From NCBI GenBank assembly GCA_900314715.1, contig OMWI01000006.1:1-64000 (forward strand): a stretch of 64,000 nt of DNA. Reading direction: 5' to 3'. Below are positions 43,168-52,385 of this stretch, in pieces; positions within the stretch are counted from its first letter, which is position 1; each line of letters begins with the position of its first letter. The position numbers and the translations under genes were made by a program. The notes under the pieces are model-generated. The model saw nothing but the letters and a program-made list of their open reading frames with translations, had not been told where the DNA came from and ran no database searches. This DNA is from an uncultured Prevotellaceae bacterium. GTDB lineage: Bacteria; Bacteroidota; Bacteroidia; Bacteroidales; Bacteroidaceae.

Positions 43168-43647
43168 TTAAATGTTAGACATGTTCTTTAATTGTTCTTT
43201 TATTCTATACAGACGAACGCTGACGTTCTTGGCGGTGATTCCCACGATTTGTCCAATCTCTTCGTATGAGAGTTCTTCAAGCCATAGGAGTACTATCGCA
43301 CGGTCGAAGGGTTGCAATTTGGAAATCCTCTTGTGTAGCATATCTACTTGTCGGGTATCCTCGTCGCGGTCTTCAAAGAGGTTGATGTCCATGGATAGGC
43401 GAACGGTGGGAGTGCGTTTCTTCTTTCTTTCGAGCGAGATACAAGTGTTAAGGGCAATGCGGTAAATCCACGTCTTAATGTCGCTCCGTTGCTCGAATCC
43501 CTCAAAGCCTTTCCAAAGGTTGACCAGCGTTTCTTGAAACAGGTCGTTCACCTCGTCTTCATCTTTCGAGAACATGTAGCACACGGTGTAGATGGTGCTT
43601 TTATGTTCTGCTACGGTTTGCGCAAACTTTGTTTCTAATGTCGTCAT
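43168..43647 (-). CDS. ECF-type RNA polymerase sigma factor
   Basis: A 159-residue sigma-70 family protein with region 2 (TVCYMFSKDEDEVNDLFQETLVNLW, split here by helices; about residues 22-46) and region 4 with the helix-turn-helix LSYEEIGQIVGITAKNVSVRL (about 124-144). The start MTTLETKFAQ is preferred over 43,689, because the longer frame reaches into the promoter. First gene of a two-gene run with the membrane protein. Confidence 0.9.
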   Translation of the reverse strand: MTTLETKFAQTVAEHKSTIYTVCYMFSKDEDEVNDLFQETLVNLWKGFEGFEQRSDIKTWIYRIALNTCISLERKKKRTPTVRLSMDINLFEDRDEDTRQVDMLHKRISKLQPFDRAIVLLWLEELSYEEIGQIVGITAKNVSVRLYRIKEQLKNMSNI

Positions 43648-43686
43648 TGTTGTCTGTTGAATTAAAGAATTTACCCATTTGACGCA

Positions 43687-43694
43687 CAAAGTTA
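43687..43694 (-). promoter_or_regulatory. -7 box for the sigma factor gene
   Basis: Minus-strand TAACTTTG, 40 nt upstream of the chosen start. Confidence 0.6.
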
Positions 43695-43766
43695 TGAAAA
43701 ACTACAAGAAAAATATAAAAAATTGTCATATACAATAAAATATTTTGAATTATACCAATGAATTTG

Positions 43767-43774
43767 TATCTTTG
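43767..43774 (+). promoter_or_regulatory. -7 box for the PepSY-like gene
   Basis: TATCTTTG, 31 nt before the ATG. Confidence 0.65.
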
Positions 43775-43805
43775 CAAGGATTAATAACTTAAAACCCAAA
43801 AGATT

Positions 43806-44237
43806 ATGAAAACAACGAAGTATTTTATGATGGTACTTGTATGCCTGTTGATGCAATCTGCAACTTGTTTAGCAGACGGTCGTCCCATCCCAGTAGAGCA
43901 ACTTCCAAAGGCGGCAAAAGATTTTGTTGCTAAGTATTTCCCTGGACAAAACATCATCTATGCCGAGAAAGAATACGGTAAGTATGAGGCTCGTTTCAAC
44001 AACGGAATGGAAATTGAATTCGACAAAAAAGGTAATTGGGACAAGGTGGATTGTAAGACTACCGCCGTTCCAGCCGCTCTCATTCCTGAAGCTATTGCCC
44101 AATATGTACAAGCTAACTTCGCTGGTGCTGTCATCACGAAGATTGACAAGGAGCGTTATGGTTATGAGATTGAACTCTCGAATGACATTGACTTGAAATT
44201 CAACAAACAGGGAGCCTTAATAGGCTTGGACGACTAA
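43806..44237 (+). CDS. exported PepSY-like (DUF2874) protein
   Basis: A 143-residue secreted or periplasmic protein. Signal peptide to about LADG (residue 25). The mature part holds two PepSY-like repeats: ELPKAAKDFVAKYFPG-type then GKYEARFNNGMEIEFDKKGNW, and LIPEAIAQYVQANFAGAV then GYEIELSNDIDLKFNKQGAL. The family resembles beta-lactamase-inhibitor-like proteins of Bacteroidetes, whose function is unknown. It diverges from the sigma factor gene and may be part of its regulon. Confidence 0.85.
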   Translation: MKTTKYFMMVLVCLLMQSATCLADGRPIPVEQLPKAAKDFVAKYFPGQNIIYAEKEYGKYEARFNNGMEIEFDKKGNWDKVDCKTTAVPAALIPEAIAQYVQANFAGAVITKIDKERYGYEIELSNDIDLKFNKQGALIGLDD

Positions 44238-44295
44238 TAAACCTTTATTTTTCGTGTTTTCCATTTACTTTTCATTCAATTTAGATTTTATTTCG

Positions 44296-44303
44296 TATCT
44301 TTG
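44296..44303 (+). promoter_or_regulatory. -7 box for hpt-adk
   Basis: TATCTTTG, 24 nt before the chosen hpt ATG; it excludes the longer upstream frame start. Confidence 0.65.
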
Positions 44304-44327
44304 CACAAACTAACGAGAAAATCTATC

Positions 44328-44864
44328 ATGAATATTGTTAAAATCAAGGACAAAACATTTAAGACTTTTATTCCCGAAGAGAAAATCTTGGAGAGCATCA
44401 AGGTAATTGCCGACCGTATCAATGAGGACATGAAAGATAAGAATCCGTTGTTTATGGCTGTGCTGAACGGTTCTTTTATCTTTGCGGCCGACTTGATGCG
44501 AATGATTACGATTCCCTGTCAGATTTCGTTCGTGAAATTGGCTTCATACCAAGGCACCACGTCTACGGGTAAGATAACGGAGGTGTTTGGTGTTAACGAA
44601 GACTTATCGGGTCGCACCATCGTCATCGTGGAAGACATCGTAGATACGGGATTGACAATGAAGCGTATGATAGAATCATTAGGGACAAGGAATCCTGAGT
44701 CGGTGCATATTTGTACTCTGTTGTTGAAACCAGATAAACTACAAGTAGACTTAGATATCGAATACGCCGCTATGGAAATCCCCAATGATTTTATCGTGGG
44801 ATATGGTCTTGACTATGACCAAGAAGGTCGCGGACTTCGTGATATCTATACTATAGTGGAATAA
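44328..44864 (+). CDS. hpt: hypoxanthine phosphoribosyltransferase
   Basis: Salvages hypoxanthine or guanine to IMP or GMP using PRPP. The 178-residue protein carries the PRPP-binding motif IVIVEDIVDTGLTM (about residues 93-106), the FMAVLNGSFIFAADL loop, and the purine-contact region near IPNDFIVGYGLDYDQ. The start at 44,328 follows the promoter box. adk comes 15 nt later. Confidence 0.95.
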   Translation: MNIVKIKDKTFKTFIPEEKILESIKVIADRINEDMKDKNPLFMAVLNGSFIFAADLMRMITIPCQISFVKLASYQGTTSTGKITEVFGVNEDLSGRTIVIVEDIVDTGLTMKRMIESLGTRNPESVHICTLLLKPDKLQVDLDIEYAAMEIPNDFIVGYGLDYDQEGRGLRDIYTIVE

Positions 44865-44879
44865 ATTAAATAAAGAAAG

Positions 44880-45452
44880 ATGAAGAATATTGTGATTTTC
44901 GGCGCACCTGGTTCAGGTAAGGGTACGCAAAGTGACAAGATGATTGAGAAGTATGGCTTAGGACATATTTCTACGGGCGACGTATTGCGCAATGAAATCA
45001 AGAACGGAACGGAATTAGGAAAGACGGCCAAGAGTTTTATAGACCAAGGGCAGTTGATTCCAGACGAGTTGATGGTGGACATCTTGGCAAGCGTATATGA
45101 TGGCTTTGGCAAGGAGCACAACGGCGTGATATTTGACGGATTCCCCCGTACCATCCCACAAGCAGAGGCTTTGAAGAAGATGCTTGCTGACCGTGGACAT
45201 AAGGTGGCCGCCATGATAGAGCTTGATGTTCCCGAAGAGGAGTTGATGAAACGCCTTATCCTTCGCGGACAAATGAGTGGACGCTCGGATGACAACGAGG
45301 AAACCATCAAGAAACGTCTTGACGTTTACCATAACCAAACTTCCCCATTGATTGAATGGTACAAGAATGAGGGTATTCACTACCATATCAACGGACTGGG
45401 CGAACTCGACCGTATCTTTGGGGATATTTGCAAGGTAATTGATAATCTTTAG
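44880..45452 (+). CDS. adk: adenylate kinase
   Basis: Interconverts AMP plus ATP with two ADP. The 190-residue short form has P-loop IFGAPGSGKGTQ (residues 5-16), STGDVLRNEI, the AMP-site FDGFPRTIPQA, and a short LID with no zinc cysteines (RLILRGQMSGRSDDN). Follows hpt in what is probably one operon. Confidence 0.97.
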   Translation: MKNIVIFGAPGSGKGTQSDKMIEKYGLGHISTGDVLRNEIKNGTELGKTAKSFIDQGQLIPDELMVDILASVYDGFGKEHNGVIFDGFPRTIPQAEALKKMLADRGHKVAAMIELDVPEEELMKRLILRGQMSGRSDDNEETIKKRLDVYHNQTSPLIEWYKNEGIHYHINGLGELDRIFGDICKVIDNL

Positions 45453-45583
45453 GAGTTCGAGGAGTTCAGGAGTTTCAGGAGTTCAGACATTACCATTGGC
45501 TATCTGTGGCAAGACTATTGTCTGAACTCCTGAACTCCTTGAACTCCTTGAACTCCTTGAAATTCCTGAACTCCTTATAACAC
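45453..45583. repeat. (GGAGTTCA) inverted-repeat element
   Basis: GAGGAGTTCAGGAG units on the left face CTGAACTCCTTGAACTCC units on the right around about 45 bp. Same architecture as the other short-motif families. It separates adk from obgE. Confidence 0.8.
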
Positions 45584-46744
45584 ATGGCAGAAAGCAATTT
45601 CGTAGATTACGTGAAGATCTTGTGCCGCTCTGGTAAGGGTGGGCGAGGCAGCATGCACCTGAAGCATGTGAAATATAATTATAATGGTGGACCTGATGGC
45701 GGCGATGGAGGTGATGGCGGAAGCATTATCTTGCGTGGCAATCACAACTATTGGACGTTGTTGCACTTGAAGTATCAACGACATTTGTTTGCCGAACATG
45801 GTGGAAATGGCGGTAAGGACAAGTGTCATGGTACGAATGGCAAGAACTTATATATAGATGTGCCGCCAGGAACGGTTGCCTATAATGCTGAAACAGGTAA
45901 GTTCGTATGCGACGTAAGCTACGACGGGCAAGAGGTGGTGTTATTGAAAGGTGGCAGAGGGGGATTGGGAAACTTCCAGTTTCGTACGGCCACCAATCAA
46001 GCACCGCGTTTTGCACAACCAGGAGAACCCATGCAGGAAATGTCGGTCATCCTTGAATTGAAATTGTTGGCTGACGTTGGATTGGTAGGCTTTCCCAATG
46101 CGGGAAAGTCTACGTTGGTTTCTTCCTTGTCGAATGCTCGTCCGAAGATAGCTAATTATCCCTTTACCACGTTGGAACCTTCATTGGGTATCGTGGGTTA
46201 TCGCGACAATAAGTCGTTCGTAATGGCAGACATTCCTGGTATCATCGAAGGGGCGAGTGAAGGCAAGGGATTAGGTTTGAGATTCTTGCGACATATCGAG
46301 CGCAACTCTTTATTGTTGTTCATGGTTCCTGGTGAGACTGACGACATCAAACACGAGTATGAGGTGTTGCTGAATGAATTGGAGAAATTCAATCCAGAGA
46401 TGTTGGGTAAGCATCGGGTGTTGGCCGTGACTAAATGCGACTTGCTCGATGATGAGTTGATTGAGATGCTGAAGGAAAACCTGCCCGATGATTTACCTGT
46501 GGTGTTTATTTCCTCGGTAACGGGAAAGGGACTTGAAGAACTCAAGGATGTGCTTTGGCGAGAGTTGAATAGTGAAAGCAACAAATTACAAGTGATAACG
46601 TCAACGGATACGTTGATTCACCGCGACAAGGATATGAAGAGCTTTGCGTTTGAAATGGCTGACGAGGGTGAAGACGACGACTTGGAGTTTGTAGACGAAA
46701 TGGATGTAGAAGACATAGACGATTTTGATGATGACTTATCATGA
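45584..46744 (+). CDS. obgE: GTPase ObgE/CgtA
   Basis: A 386-residue ribosome-associated GTPase. The glycine-rich Obg domain fills about residues 1-158 ([32 protein letters not shown]). G-domain motifs: GFPNAGKST (G1), [10 protein letters not shown] (G3), TKCD (G4), [12 protein letters not shown] (G5). An acidic Asp/Glu tail is typical. It overlaps pgeF by 20 nt. Confidence 0.97.
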   Translation: MAESNFVDYVKILCRSGKGGRGSMHLKHVKYNYNGGPDGGDGGDGGSIILRGNHNYWTLLHLKYQRHLFAEHGGNGGKDKCHGTNGKNLYIDVPPGTVAYNAETGKFVCDVSYDGQEVVLLKGGRGGLGNFQFRTATNQAPRFAQPGEPMQEMSVILELKLLADVGLVGFPNAGKSTLVSSLSNARPKIANYPFTTLEPSLGIVGYRDNKSFVMADIPGIIEGASEGKGLGLRFLRHIERNSLLLFMVPGETDDIKHEYEVLLNELEKFNPEMLGKHRVLAVTKCDLLDDELIEMLKENLPDDLPVVFISSVTGKGLEELKDVLWRELNSESNKLQVITSTDTLIHRDKDMKSFAFEMADEGEDDDLEFVDEMDVEDIDDFDDDLS

Positions 46745-47519
46745 CTTGCCCGATGGTGTCGTTGCTTTTAGCACCACTCGACATGGAGGTGTGAGTCAAG
46801 GTAACTATTCGGAGTTTAATATCAACCCATATTGTGGAGATGAGCCAGATGCCGTGAAAAGGAATCTGGCTCTGTTGGCAAACATATTGTTTGTGCCTGC
46901 TAAACATATCGTTTTGCCTCATCAAACACATGGTATAGAGGTCAGAAAGATAACGGATGATTTCTTTAGCTTGGACGAAACGAACAAGAAGACGTTTTTG
47001 GAGGGTGTAGACGCACTCATGACCGATATGCGAAATGTATGCATTGGTGTTTCCACGGCAGATTGCATTCCCATATTATTGTACGATTGCGTACATCATG
47101 TGGTGGCTGCCGTCCATGCTGGATGGAGAGGAACGGTGAGTGGAATCGTGCGAGAAACCATTAGCAAGATGCAATCTACGTATGGCACACAAGGCAAAGA
47201 TATATGGGCTATCATAGGGCCAGGCATATCTTTGGAACATTTCGAAGTTGGCGATGAGGTGTATGAACAATTCGAGAAAGCGGGTTTTCGCATGTTAAAC
47301 ATCGCAAAACGCTATCCTTGTTCTACCAATGACCATTCGTGGAAGTGGCATATAGACTTGTGGGCGTGTAACCGAATGCAAATGGAAGAAATGGGTGTGT
47401 TGCCAGAACAAATCCAAGTAACTGGCATTTGTACGTACACGCAATATAAAGATTATTTCTCCGCAAGAAGACTGGGTATTAACTCGGGAAGAATCTTCAC
47501 GGGAATAATGATGAAATGA
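46725..47519 (+). CDS. pgeF: YfiH/PgeF-family multicopper polyphenol oxidase-like protein
   Basis: A 264-residue protein of the DUF152/YfiH family. Diagnostic motifs: [35 protein letters not shown] (zinc His) and the C-terminal [14 protein letters not shown]. Recent work ties the family to purine-nucleoside phosphorylase-like or peptidoglycan-editing activities; here function is by homology. It may start at any of three consecutive ATGs. Coupled to obgE by overlap. Confidence 0.9.
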   Translation: MMMTYHDLPDGVVAFSTTRHGGVSQGNYSEFNINPYCGDEPDAVKRNLALLANILFVPAKHIVLPHQTHGIEVRKITDDFFSLDETNKKTFLEGVDALMTDMRNVCIGVSTADCIPILLYDCVHHVVAAVHAGWRGTVSGIVRETISKMQSTYGTQGKDIWAIIGPGISLEHFEVGDEVYEQFEKAGFRMLNIAKRYPCSTNDHSWKWHIDLWACNRMQMEEMGVLPEQIQVTGICTYTQYKDYFSARRLGINSGRIFTGIMMK

Positions 47520-47532
47520 ATGGGATAAAGGC

Positions 47533-48630
47533 ATGAAAGCATTACGATATATATTGGTTGGTTGTGGAATGATGGTATTGACAACATCGTTCCGTCCTGT
47601 CAAGCAACAGTTCTCCGCCATGGAGCAACAATCGATTCGCGTGGAAACGCCTGGCTTGTTTGAAAAGTCGAATGAGTTTCGCGTGGATTTCGGAGCCATT
47701 GGTGCCAATGAATATTCGTTTCCTTTGCCCGTGGGAAAGGCAGAATTGAAAAACAATCAATCTGAATTGGAAATCGTTTCCTCAAAAGGAGATGCGGTAA
47801 AGGCAATGTTTGCCGGTACGGTTCGCTTGTCTAAGAAAATCTCAGGTTATGGAAACGTAATCGTGGTGCGTCATGAAAACGGGATAGAGACGGTATATGC
47901 GCACAATGCGCAAAACATGGTAAAGGTGAACGATGAAGTACGTGCAGGACAGACCATCGCGATATTGGGTGGTGATGGAGTGCGGGATTACTGCAATTTC
48001 ATGATGATGGTAAATGGTGCCTTTATCAATCCTGCTACTATTATAGAAATGAAAAGTCATCGCTTGCGAAAGCAGGTAGTGAAGTTCAGGAAAAGGGGAG
48101 CATTGGTAGCTGTCTCCGTAGAGAAGGAGGCGAAAGACGATGGAGTAGATATGGACAAGGTGGTTGTGATCAACTTGTCGGAATTGGAATCAACGAAATG
48201 GGCCTATCCTTTGCCTGGCAGTCATGTGATAAGTCCGTTTGGCGGACGTAGAGGTCATTCGGGCGTAGATATCAAGACGGTTCCCAATGACAAGATATTG
48301 GCTGCCTTCGACGGAGAGGTAACTCGCTCTGAAATGTATTATGGTTATGGCAATTGCATTCGCATCAAACATGCGAATGGATTGGAAACGCTCTATTCGC
48401 ACCAATCGAGAAACTTGGTGAAAGTGGGACAAAGGGTGAAAGCTGGTGATGTGATTGGATTGACGGGGCGCACGGGTAGGGCAACTACCGAGCATTTGCA
48501 CTTCGAGATATTCTATGCGGGTAAGCGGTATGACCCTGCGTTTCTCTTCGACCACACCAATCACAAGTTGCAAGATGTTACCATCACCCTGGCTAATGGT
48601 AGGATGACATCGAAGAGGAATAAACGATGA
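47533..48630 (+). CDS. M23 peptidase with a degenerate first LytM-like domain
   Basis: A 365-residue exported protein; the N-terminus MKALRYILVGCGMMVLTTSF looks like a signal or signal-anchor. Two LytM-like domains: residues about 85-180 (AMFAGTVRLSKKISGYGNVIVVR onwards, with NFMMMVNGAFINPA in place of HLHFE) have no zinc ligands; residues about 230-345 have HSGVDIKT and HLHFEIFY, so are probably active. The pattern resembles EnvC-type regulators or two-domain endopeptidases. It follows pgeF after 13 nt, and a bidirectional terminator follows. Confidence 0.88.
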   Translation: MKALRYILVGCGMMVLTTSFRPVKQQFSAMEQQSIRVETPGLFEKSNEFRVDFGAIGANEYSFPLPVGKAELKNNQSELEIVSSKGDAVKAMFAGTVRLSKKISGYGNVIVVRHENGIETVYAHNAQNMVKVNDEVRAGQTIAILGGDGVRDYCNFMMMVNGAFINPATIIEMKSHRLRKQVVKFRKRGALVAVSVEKEAKDDGVDMDKVVVINLSELESTKWAYPLPGSHVISPFGGRRGHSGVDIKTVPNDKILAAFDGEVTRSEMYYGYGNCIRIKHANGLETLYSHQSRNLVKVGQRVKAGDVIGLTGRTGRATTEHLHFEIFYAGKRYDPAFLFDHTNHKLQDVTITLANGRMTSKRNKR

Positions 48631-48644
48631 ATATATACGACAAC

Positions 48645-48678
48645 AAAAAATGTCCCACATACCATGGGACATTTTTTT
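48645..48678. terminator. bidirectional terminator
   Basis: AAAAAATGTCCCA and TGGGACATTTTTTT form a hairpin with T-runs on both strands, between the M23 gene and the small basic gene. Confidence 0.85.
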
Positions 48679-48688
48679 GTTGAGTATA

Positions 48689-48889
48689 CTAACCTTTCCC
48701 TTTATGCCTGTTGGCACGTTGGGTACGATACTTCGCTTTTTGTTTGGCGGAACCACTTCCGTGTGCACCTGTAATATAGGCTTTCTTCTTGGCTTTGGTC
48801 TTGACCTTTCCTTCATTTCCGTTGCCTTGAGGGGCTTTTCGGAAGACGATTCCACCACCTGCAATGATGTCGTCTATGTAATCGTCCAT
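48689..48889 (-). CDS. small basic protein of unknown function
   Basis: A 66-residue protein: an acidic start (MDDYIDDIIAGGG), then a strongly basic part rich in Lys, Gly and Ala with AKYRTQRANRHKGKG at the end. It could bind RNA or ribosomes. It begins 12 nt after the AICAR formyltransferase gene and ends just before a terminator, so it is probably a real last gene of the pyr-pur operon. No family recognised. Confidence 0.6.
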   Translation of the reverse strand: MDDYIDDIIAGGGIVFRKAPQGNGNEGKVKTKAKKKAYITGAHGSGSAKQKAKYRTQRANRHKGKG

Positions 48890-48901
48890 AATGAAAAAAA
48901 T

Positions 48902-50083
48902 TTAGTGGTGGAACAAGCGAATGCCGATAAATGCCATTGCGATATTATATTTATCGCAAGTCTCAATGACGTTGTCGTCTCTAACAGAACCACCTGCTTG
49001 TGCGATGTATTCTACACCACTCTTGTGTGCACGCTCGATATTGTCGCCGAATGGGAAGAATGCGTCACTACCCAATGAAACTTTTGTGTTTTGGGCAATC
49101 CAAGCCTTCTTTTCTTCCATCGTCAGCACTTCGGGTTTCTCTTTGAAGAAGAGTTGCCAAGTGCCTTCACGCAACACGTCATCATGGTCTTCGCTGATGT
49201 AAACGTCAATGGTATTATCGCGGTCAGCGCGTCGAATGCCGTCAATGAAAGGCAGATTCATCACTTTGGGATGTTGACGAAGCCACCAGATGTCAGCCTT
49301 GTTGCCAGCCAAGCGAGTACAATGAATACGACTTTGTTGTCCTGCGCCAATACCGATGGCTTGTCCGTCTTTCACATAACAAACACTATTCGATTGCGTA
49401 TATTTCAGGGTGATGAGCGAAATGATCAAGTCGCGCTTTGCTTCTTCTGTAAAATGCTTATTTTGTGTGGGGATATTCTCAAACAAGGCAGGATCGCCGA
49501 GTTGAACCTCATTACGTCCCTGTTCGAAAGTTACACCAAACACTTCCTTGTGCTCGATGGGAGCAGGTTCGTAGTTGGGGTCAATCTTAATGACATTGTA
49601 TGTACCCTTGCGTTTTGCTTTCAAGATTTCGATAGCTTCGTCGGTAAAATCTGGAGCGATTACGCCATCTGAGACTTCGCGCTTGATGAGATTTGCTGTA
49701 ATGGCATCACAAGTATCACTCAGCGCAACGAAATCACCATACGAACTCATACGGTCAGCACCGCGAGCACGGGCGTAAGCGCAAGCAATAGGAGAGAGTT
49801 CTTCTTGGATGTCGTCAACGAAGTAGATTTTCTTCAAGGTGTCACTCAATGGCAAACCAACGGCTGCTCCAGCTGGGGAAACATGCTTAAAACTGGCAGC
49901 AGCGGGTAATCCCGTAGCGGCTTTGAGTTCTTTCACCAATTGCCAAGAGTTGAGTGCATCCAAGAAATTGATATATCCAGGACGACCATTCAAAACTTCC
50001 AATGGGAGTTCGCCTTCTTTCATGAAAATACGTGAAGGCTTTTGATTCGGATTACATCCGTACTTTAAGGCAAGTTCTTTCAT
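48902..50083 (-). CDS. phosphoribosylaminoimidazolecarboxamide (AICAR) formyltransferase, single-domain
   Basis: A 393-residue AICAR transformylase-type enzyme without the N-terminal IMP cyclohydrolase domain of classical PurH. The start MKELALKYGCNPNQKPSR is chosen by family pattern. It has the catalytic KH in AASFKHVSPAGAAVG (about residues 60-73), YARARGADRMSSYGD, IGAGQQSRIHCTRLAG and the C-terminal HKSGVEYIAQAGGSVRDD. Many Bacteroidales carry this short form as well as full PurH. It should form formyl-AICAR in purine synthesis. It follows pyrD after 29 nt. Confidence 0.92.
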   Translation of the reverse strand: MKELALKYGCNPNQKPSRIFMKEGELPLEVLNGRPGYINFLDALNSWQLVKELKAATGLPAAASFKHVSPAGAAVGLPLSDTLKKIYFVDDIQEELSPIACAYARARGADRMSSYGDFVALSDTCDAITANLIKREVSDGVIAPDFTDEAIEILKAKRKGTYNVIKIDPNYEPAPIEHKEVFGVTFEQGRNEVQLGDPALFENIPTQNKHFTEEAKRDLIISLITLKYTQSNSVCYVKDGQAIGIGAGQQSRIHCTRLAGNKADIWWLRQHPKVMNLPFIDGIRRADRDNTIDVYISEDHDDVLREGTWQLFFKEKPEVLTMEEKKAWIAQNTKVSLGSDAFFPFGDNIERAHKSGVEYIAQAGGSVRDDNVIETCDKYNIAMAFIGIRLFHH

Positions 50084-50112
50084 TCTATATATATTATTAA
50101 TGTATATCAATG

Positions 50113-51018
50113 CTAAATACAACCGATTATCTCGTGAACCGATTTACAACCGTGGGCATCAAGCCAATCATTGATGCCGTCTCTTACCTTGATGGTAACA
50201 GTTGGGTCGATGAAGTTGGCGGTGCCGATTTCGATAGCGGAAGCACCTACCATGAGGAATTCGATGGCGTCTTTCGCCGTACAAATACCACCTAATCCAA
50301 TAACAGGTATTTTTACGGAATGGGCAACTTGCCATACCATACGCAAGGCAATGGGCTTGATGGCAGGGCCACTAAGTCCTCCAGTTCCGATGCTAAGTAG
50401 CGATTTTCGTTTTTCGATGTCAATCGCCATTCCCATTAATGTATTAATAAGCGAGACAGCATCTGCACCTTCTGTTTCGCAAGCATTCGCAATTTCGGCA
50501 ACATTCGTTACGTTAGGAGACAACTTAACGATAAGTGTTTTGTTGTATTTTGCTCTTACGGCTTTAACCACACTGGCTGCACCCTCTGGAGTAACTCCGA
50601 AAGCCATGCCTCCTTGCTTCACGTTGGGGCAAGAGATATTGAGTTCGATGGCGGGAATGCGTGGAAGTGCATCGATGTGTGAGGCGCATTCTGCATAATC
50701 ATCGGGTGAACTACCACTCACATTCACGATCATATTGGTGTCGATATCCTTGATTTGTGGATAGATATGCTTGCAAAAGTAATCAACTCCCTTGTTTTGG
50801 AGTCCTACGCAATTCAACATTCCAGATGCCGTCTCTGCCATACGAGGATAATCGTTTCCCTCTCTTGCATGTAGGGTAGTACCCTTGACGATGATGCCTC
50901 CAAGTTCGTTTAACGGTACGAAATCGGCAAACTCAAGTCCGTAACCAAATGTCCCTGATGCAGTCATGACAGGGTTTTTCAACTTGAGATTCTTGATATT
51001 TACATTCAGACTTGCCAT
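50113..51018 (-). CDS. pyrD: dihydroorotate dehydrogenase, type 1B catalytic subunit
   Basis: Oxidises dihydroorotate to orotate in pyrimidine synthesis, passing electrons via PyrK to NAD. The 301-residue protein has [14 protein letters not shown] (residues 14-27), the catalytic Cys in [13 protein letters not shown] (about 128-140), KLSPNVT and the phosphate-binding [16 protein letters not shown] Cys base instead of Ser marks class 1B. It overlaps the end of pyrK by 13 nt. Confidence 0.97.
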   Translation of the reverse strand: MASLNVNIKNLKLKNPVMTASGTFGYGLEFADFVPLNELGGIIVKGTTLHAREGNDYPRMAETASGMLNCVGLQNKGVDYFCKHIYPQIKDIDTNMIVNVSGSSPDDYAECASHIDALPRIPAIELNISCPNVKQGGMAFGVTPEGAASVVKAVRAKYNKTLIVKLSPNVTNVAEIANACETEGADAVSLINTLMGMAIDIEKRKSLLSIGTGGLSGPAIKPIALRMVWQVAHSVKIPVIGLGGICTAKDAIEFLMVGASAIEIGTANFIDPTVTIKVRDGINDWLDAHGCKSVHEIIGCI

Positions 51019-51782
51019 AACAATTGATTGATATTAAAGACGGGGCCTTCCTTGCAGACGCAAAGATTTCCCTCAATGGTTTTCTCTACACAACACAAAC
51101 AAGCGCCGAGTCCACAAGCCATGTTATTTTCCAAAGATACTTCACATTCTATATGGGCTTTGCTGGCATAACGAGCAACGGCCATCATCATTGGTTTCGG
51201 ACCGCAAGTATATATCTTATCAAACTGTTTTTTTGTGAGAATGGAATGGTTTGTTAAAAATCCTTTCTCTCCTTCGCTACCATCTTCAGTGGTGATGAGC
51301 ACATTTCCATACTTCTTGAAGTAATCCAGTTCAACCAAGTCGTTTTTCTTGCGTGCGCCTAATAACATGGTAGGCGTACCACCCATTTCCTTGATTTCTT
51401 TAGCTAAGTAAAGTAAAGGTGCAACACCAACTCCGCCACCAATCAATAGGCATTCTTCCGTAGGAGAAGGTATGGTGAAACCATTACCTAATGGAAATAC
51501 GCAATTGAGTGTTTCATTAGGATGCAACTTGGCAAGTCGTCGCGTACCATCGCCAATGGTTGCTACCAATAACCACAACTCGTTAGTGACATAATCAACG
51601 AAGTTGATGGAAATCGGACGACGAAGGAATGTAGTGGGGGAATTGTCAACGCGTACTTCCACGAATTGACCAGGTAACATTTTGGGAAGTGGATGCTTAT
51701 CGTCAGTTAATCGTATGAGCACATATCGTTCGTTGATATGCTCAATAGAACGGACGACTAAGTCTAAACAAAACATTTTCAT
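51006..51782 (-). CDS. pyrK: dihydroorotate dehydrogenase electron-transfer subunit
   Basis: A 258-residue FAD/[2Fe-2S] flavoprotein that links PyrD to NAD. The FAD motif FLRRPISIN (about residues 53-61), NAD-binding [16 protein letters not shown], and the cluster-binding cysteines CGLGACLCC with a fourth Cys in NLCVCKEG near the C-terminus are all visible. First gene of pyrK-pyrD-AICARFT-small basic protein. Confidence 0.96.
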   Translation of the reverse strand: MKMFCLDLVVRSIEHINERYVLIRLTDDKHPLPKMLPGQFVEVRVDNSPTTFLRRPISINFVDYVTNELWLLVATIGDGTRRLAKLHPNETLNCVFPLGNGFTIPSPTEECLLIGGGVGVAPLLYLAKEIKEMGGTPTMLLGARKKNDLVELDYFKKYGNVLITTEDGSEGEKGFLTNHSILTKKQFDKIYTCGPKPMMMAVARYASKAHIECEVSLENNMACGLGACLCCVEKTIEGNLCVCKEGPVFNINQLLWQV

Positions 51783-51805
51783 TGCAGTAAGATGTAATTA
51801 TGCTG

Positions 51806-51813
51806 CAAAGATA
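51806..51813 (-). promoter_or_regulatory. -7 box for the pyrK operon
   Basis: Minus-strand TATCTTTG, 24 nt upstream of the pyrK ATG. Confidence 0.65.
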
Positions 51814-51861
51814 ATGTTTTATCTGTACTTTTTCCTATAAAAGTGTTGATTTTTTACTGAC

Positions 51862-52326
51862 TTATAGTTTTTTAGGAACAAATGTTTCCCATGTTTGATC
51901 ATCGTAAAAGATGCGTATTTCAGTGATTTGTCGTTGGGGTTTGTCAACATATTTGACAACGGTTTCGGCTTTTATAATTGGTGTATTATGAACACCCTGT
52001 TGAATTTGAGGTTCTGGAATCTCGTTTTGTGGGATAGAAGGAGCATCAAAATCAAGAAATTGTTGGGAAGATTGCTTTGTCTCCGTATCTTGGTGGGTTG
52101 GGGTAGAGGCTTGAGAATCAAGATACATAGGCTCTTTACCAAACATAAGCCAATCGGTTGATAGATTTGGTATCTTGTTTTTGATAGCTTCAACCATATT
52201 GAGAGAAGGGCGAGTACGACCATTGAAGATACTACTCAATGAAGCTGGTGAAACTTGTAAGAACTGAGCAAACGTTTGTTGAGTCATGTGTTGACTCTCC
52301 ATAATCATTTTAATTCGATCTTTCAT
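51862..52326 (-). CDS. XRE-family transcriptional regulator
   Basis: A 154-residue protein with an N-terminal XRE helix-turn-helix: MTQQTFAQFLQVSPASLSSI then FNGRTRPSLNMVEAI (about residues 14-48), with WLMFGKEPMY after it. A low-complexity Gln/Pro/Thr-rich linker follows, then a short beta-like end (TEIRIFYDDQTWETFVPKKL). Similar Bacteroidales regulators are common; the targets cannot be read. It precedes a long AT-rich gap. Confidence 0.85.
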   Translation of the reverse strand: MKDRIKMIMESQHMTQQTFAQFLQVSPASLSSIFNGRTRPSLNMVEAIKNKIPNLSTDWLMFGKEPMYLDSQASTPTHQDTETKQSSQQFLDFDAPSIPQNEIPEPQIQQGVHNTPIIKAETVVKYVDKPQRQITEIRIFYDDQTWETFVPKKL

Positions 52327-52377
52327 GTTACTTTTCTATAAATAGTGCCCAAAATAGGAGTTTTAACTAAGATTTTA

Positions 52378-52385
52378 CAAAGGTA
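52378..52385 (-). promoter_or_regulatory. -7 box for the XRE gene
   Basis: Minus-strand TACCTTTG, 52 nt upstream of the ATG. Confidence 0.55.
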
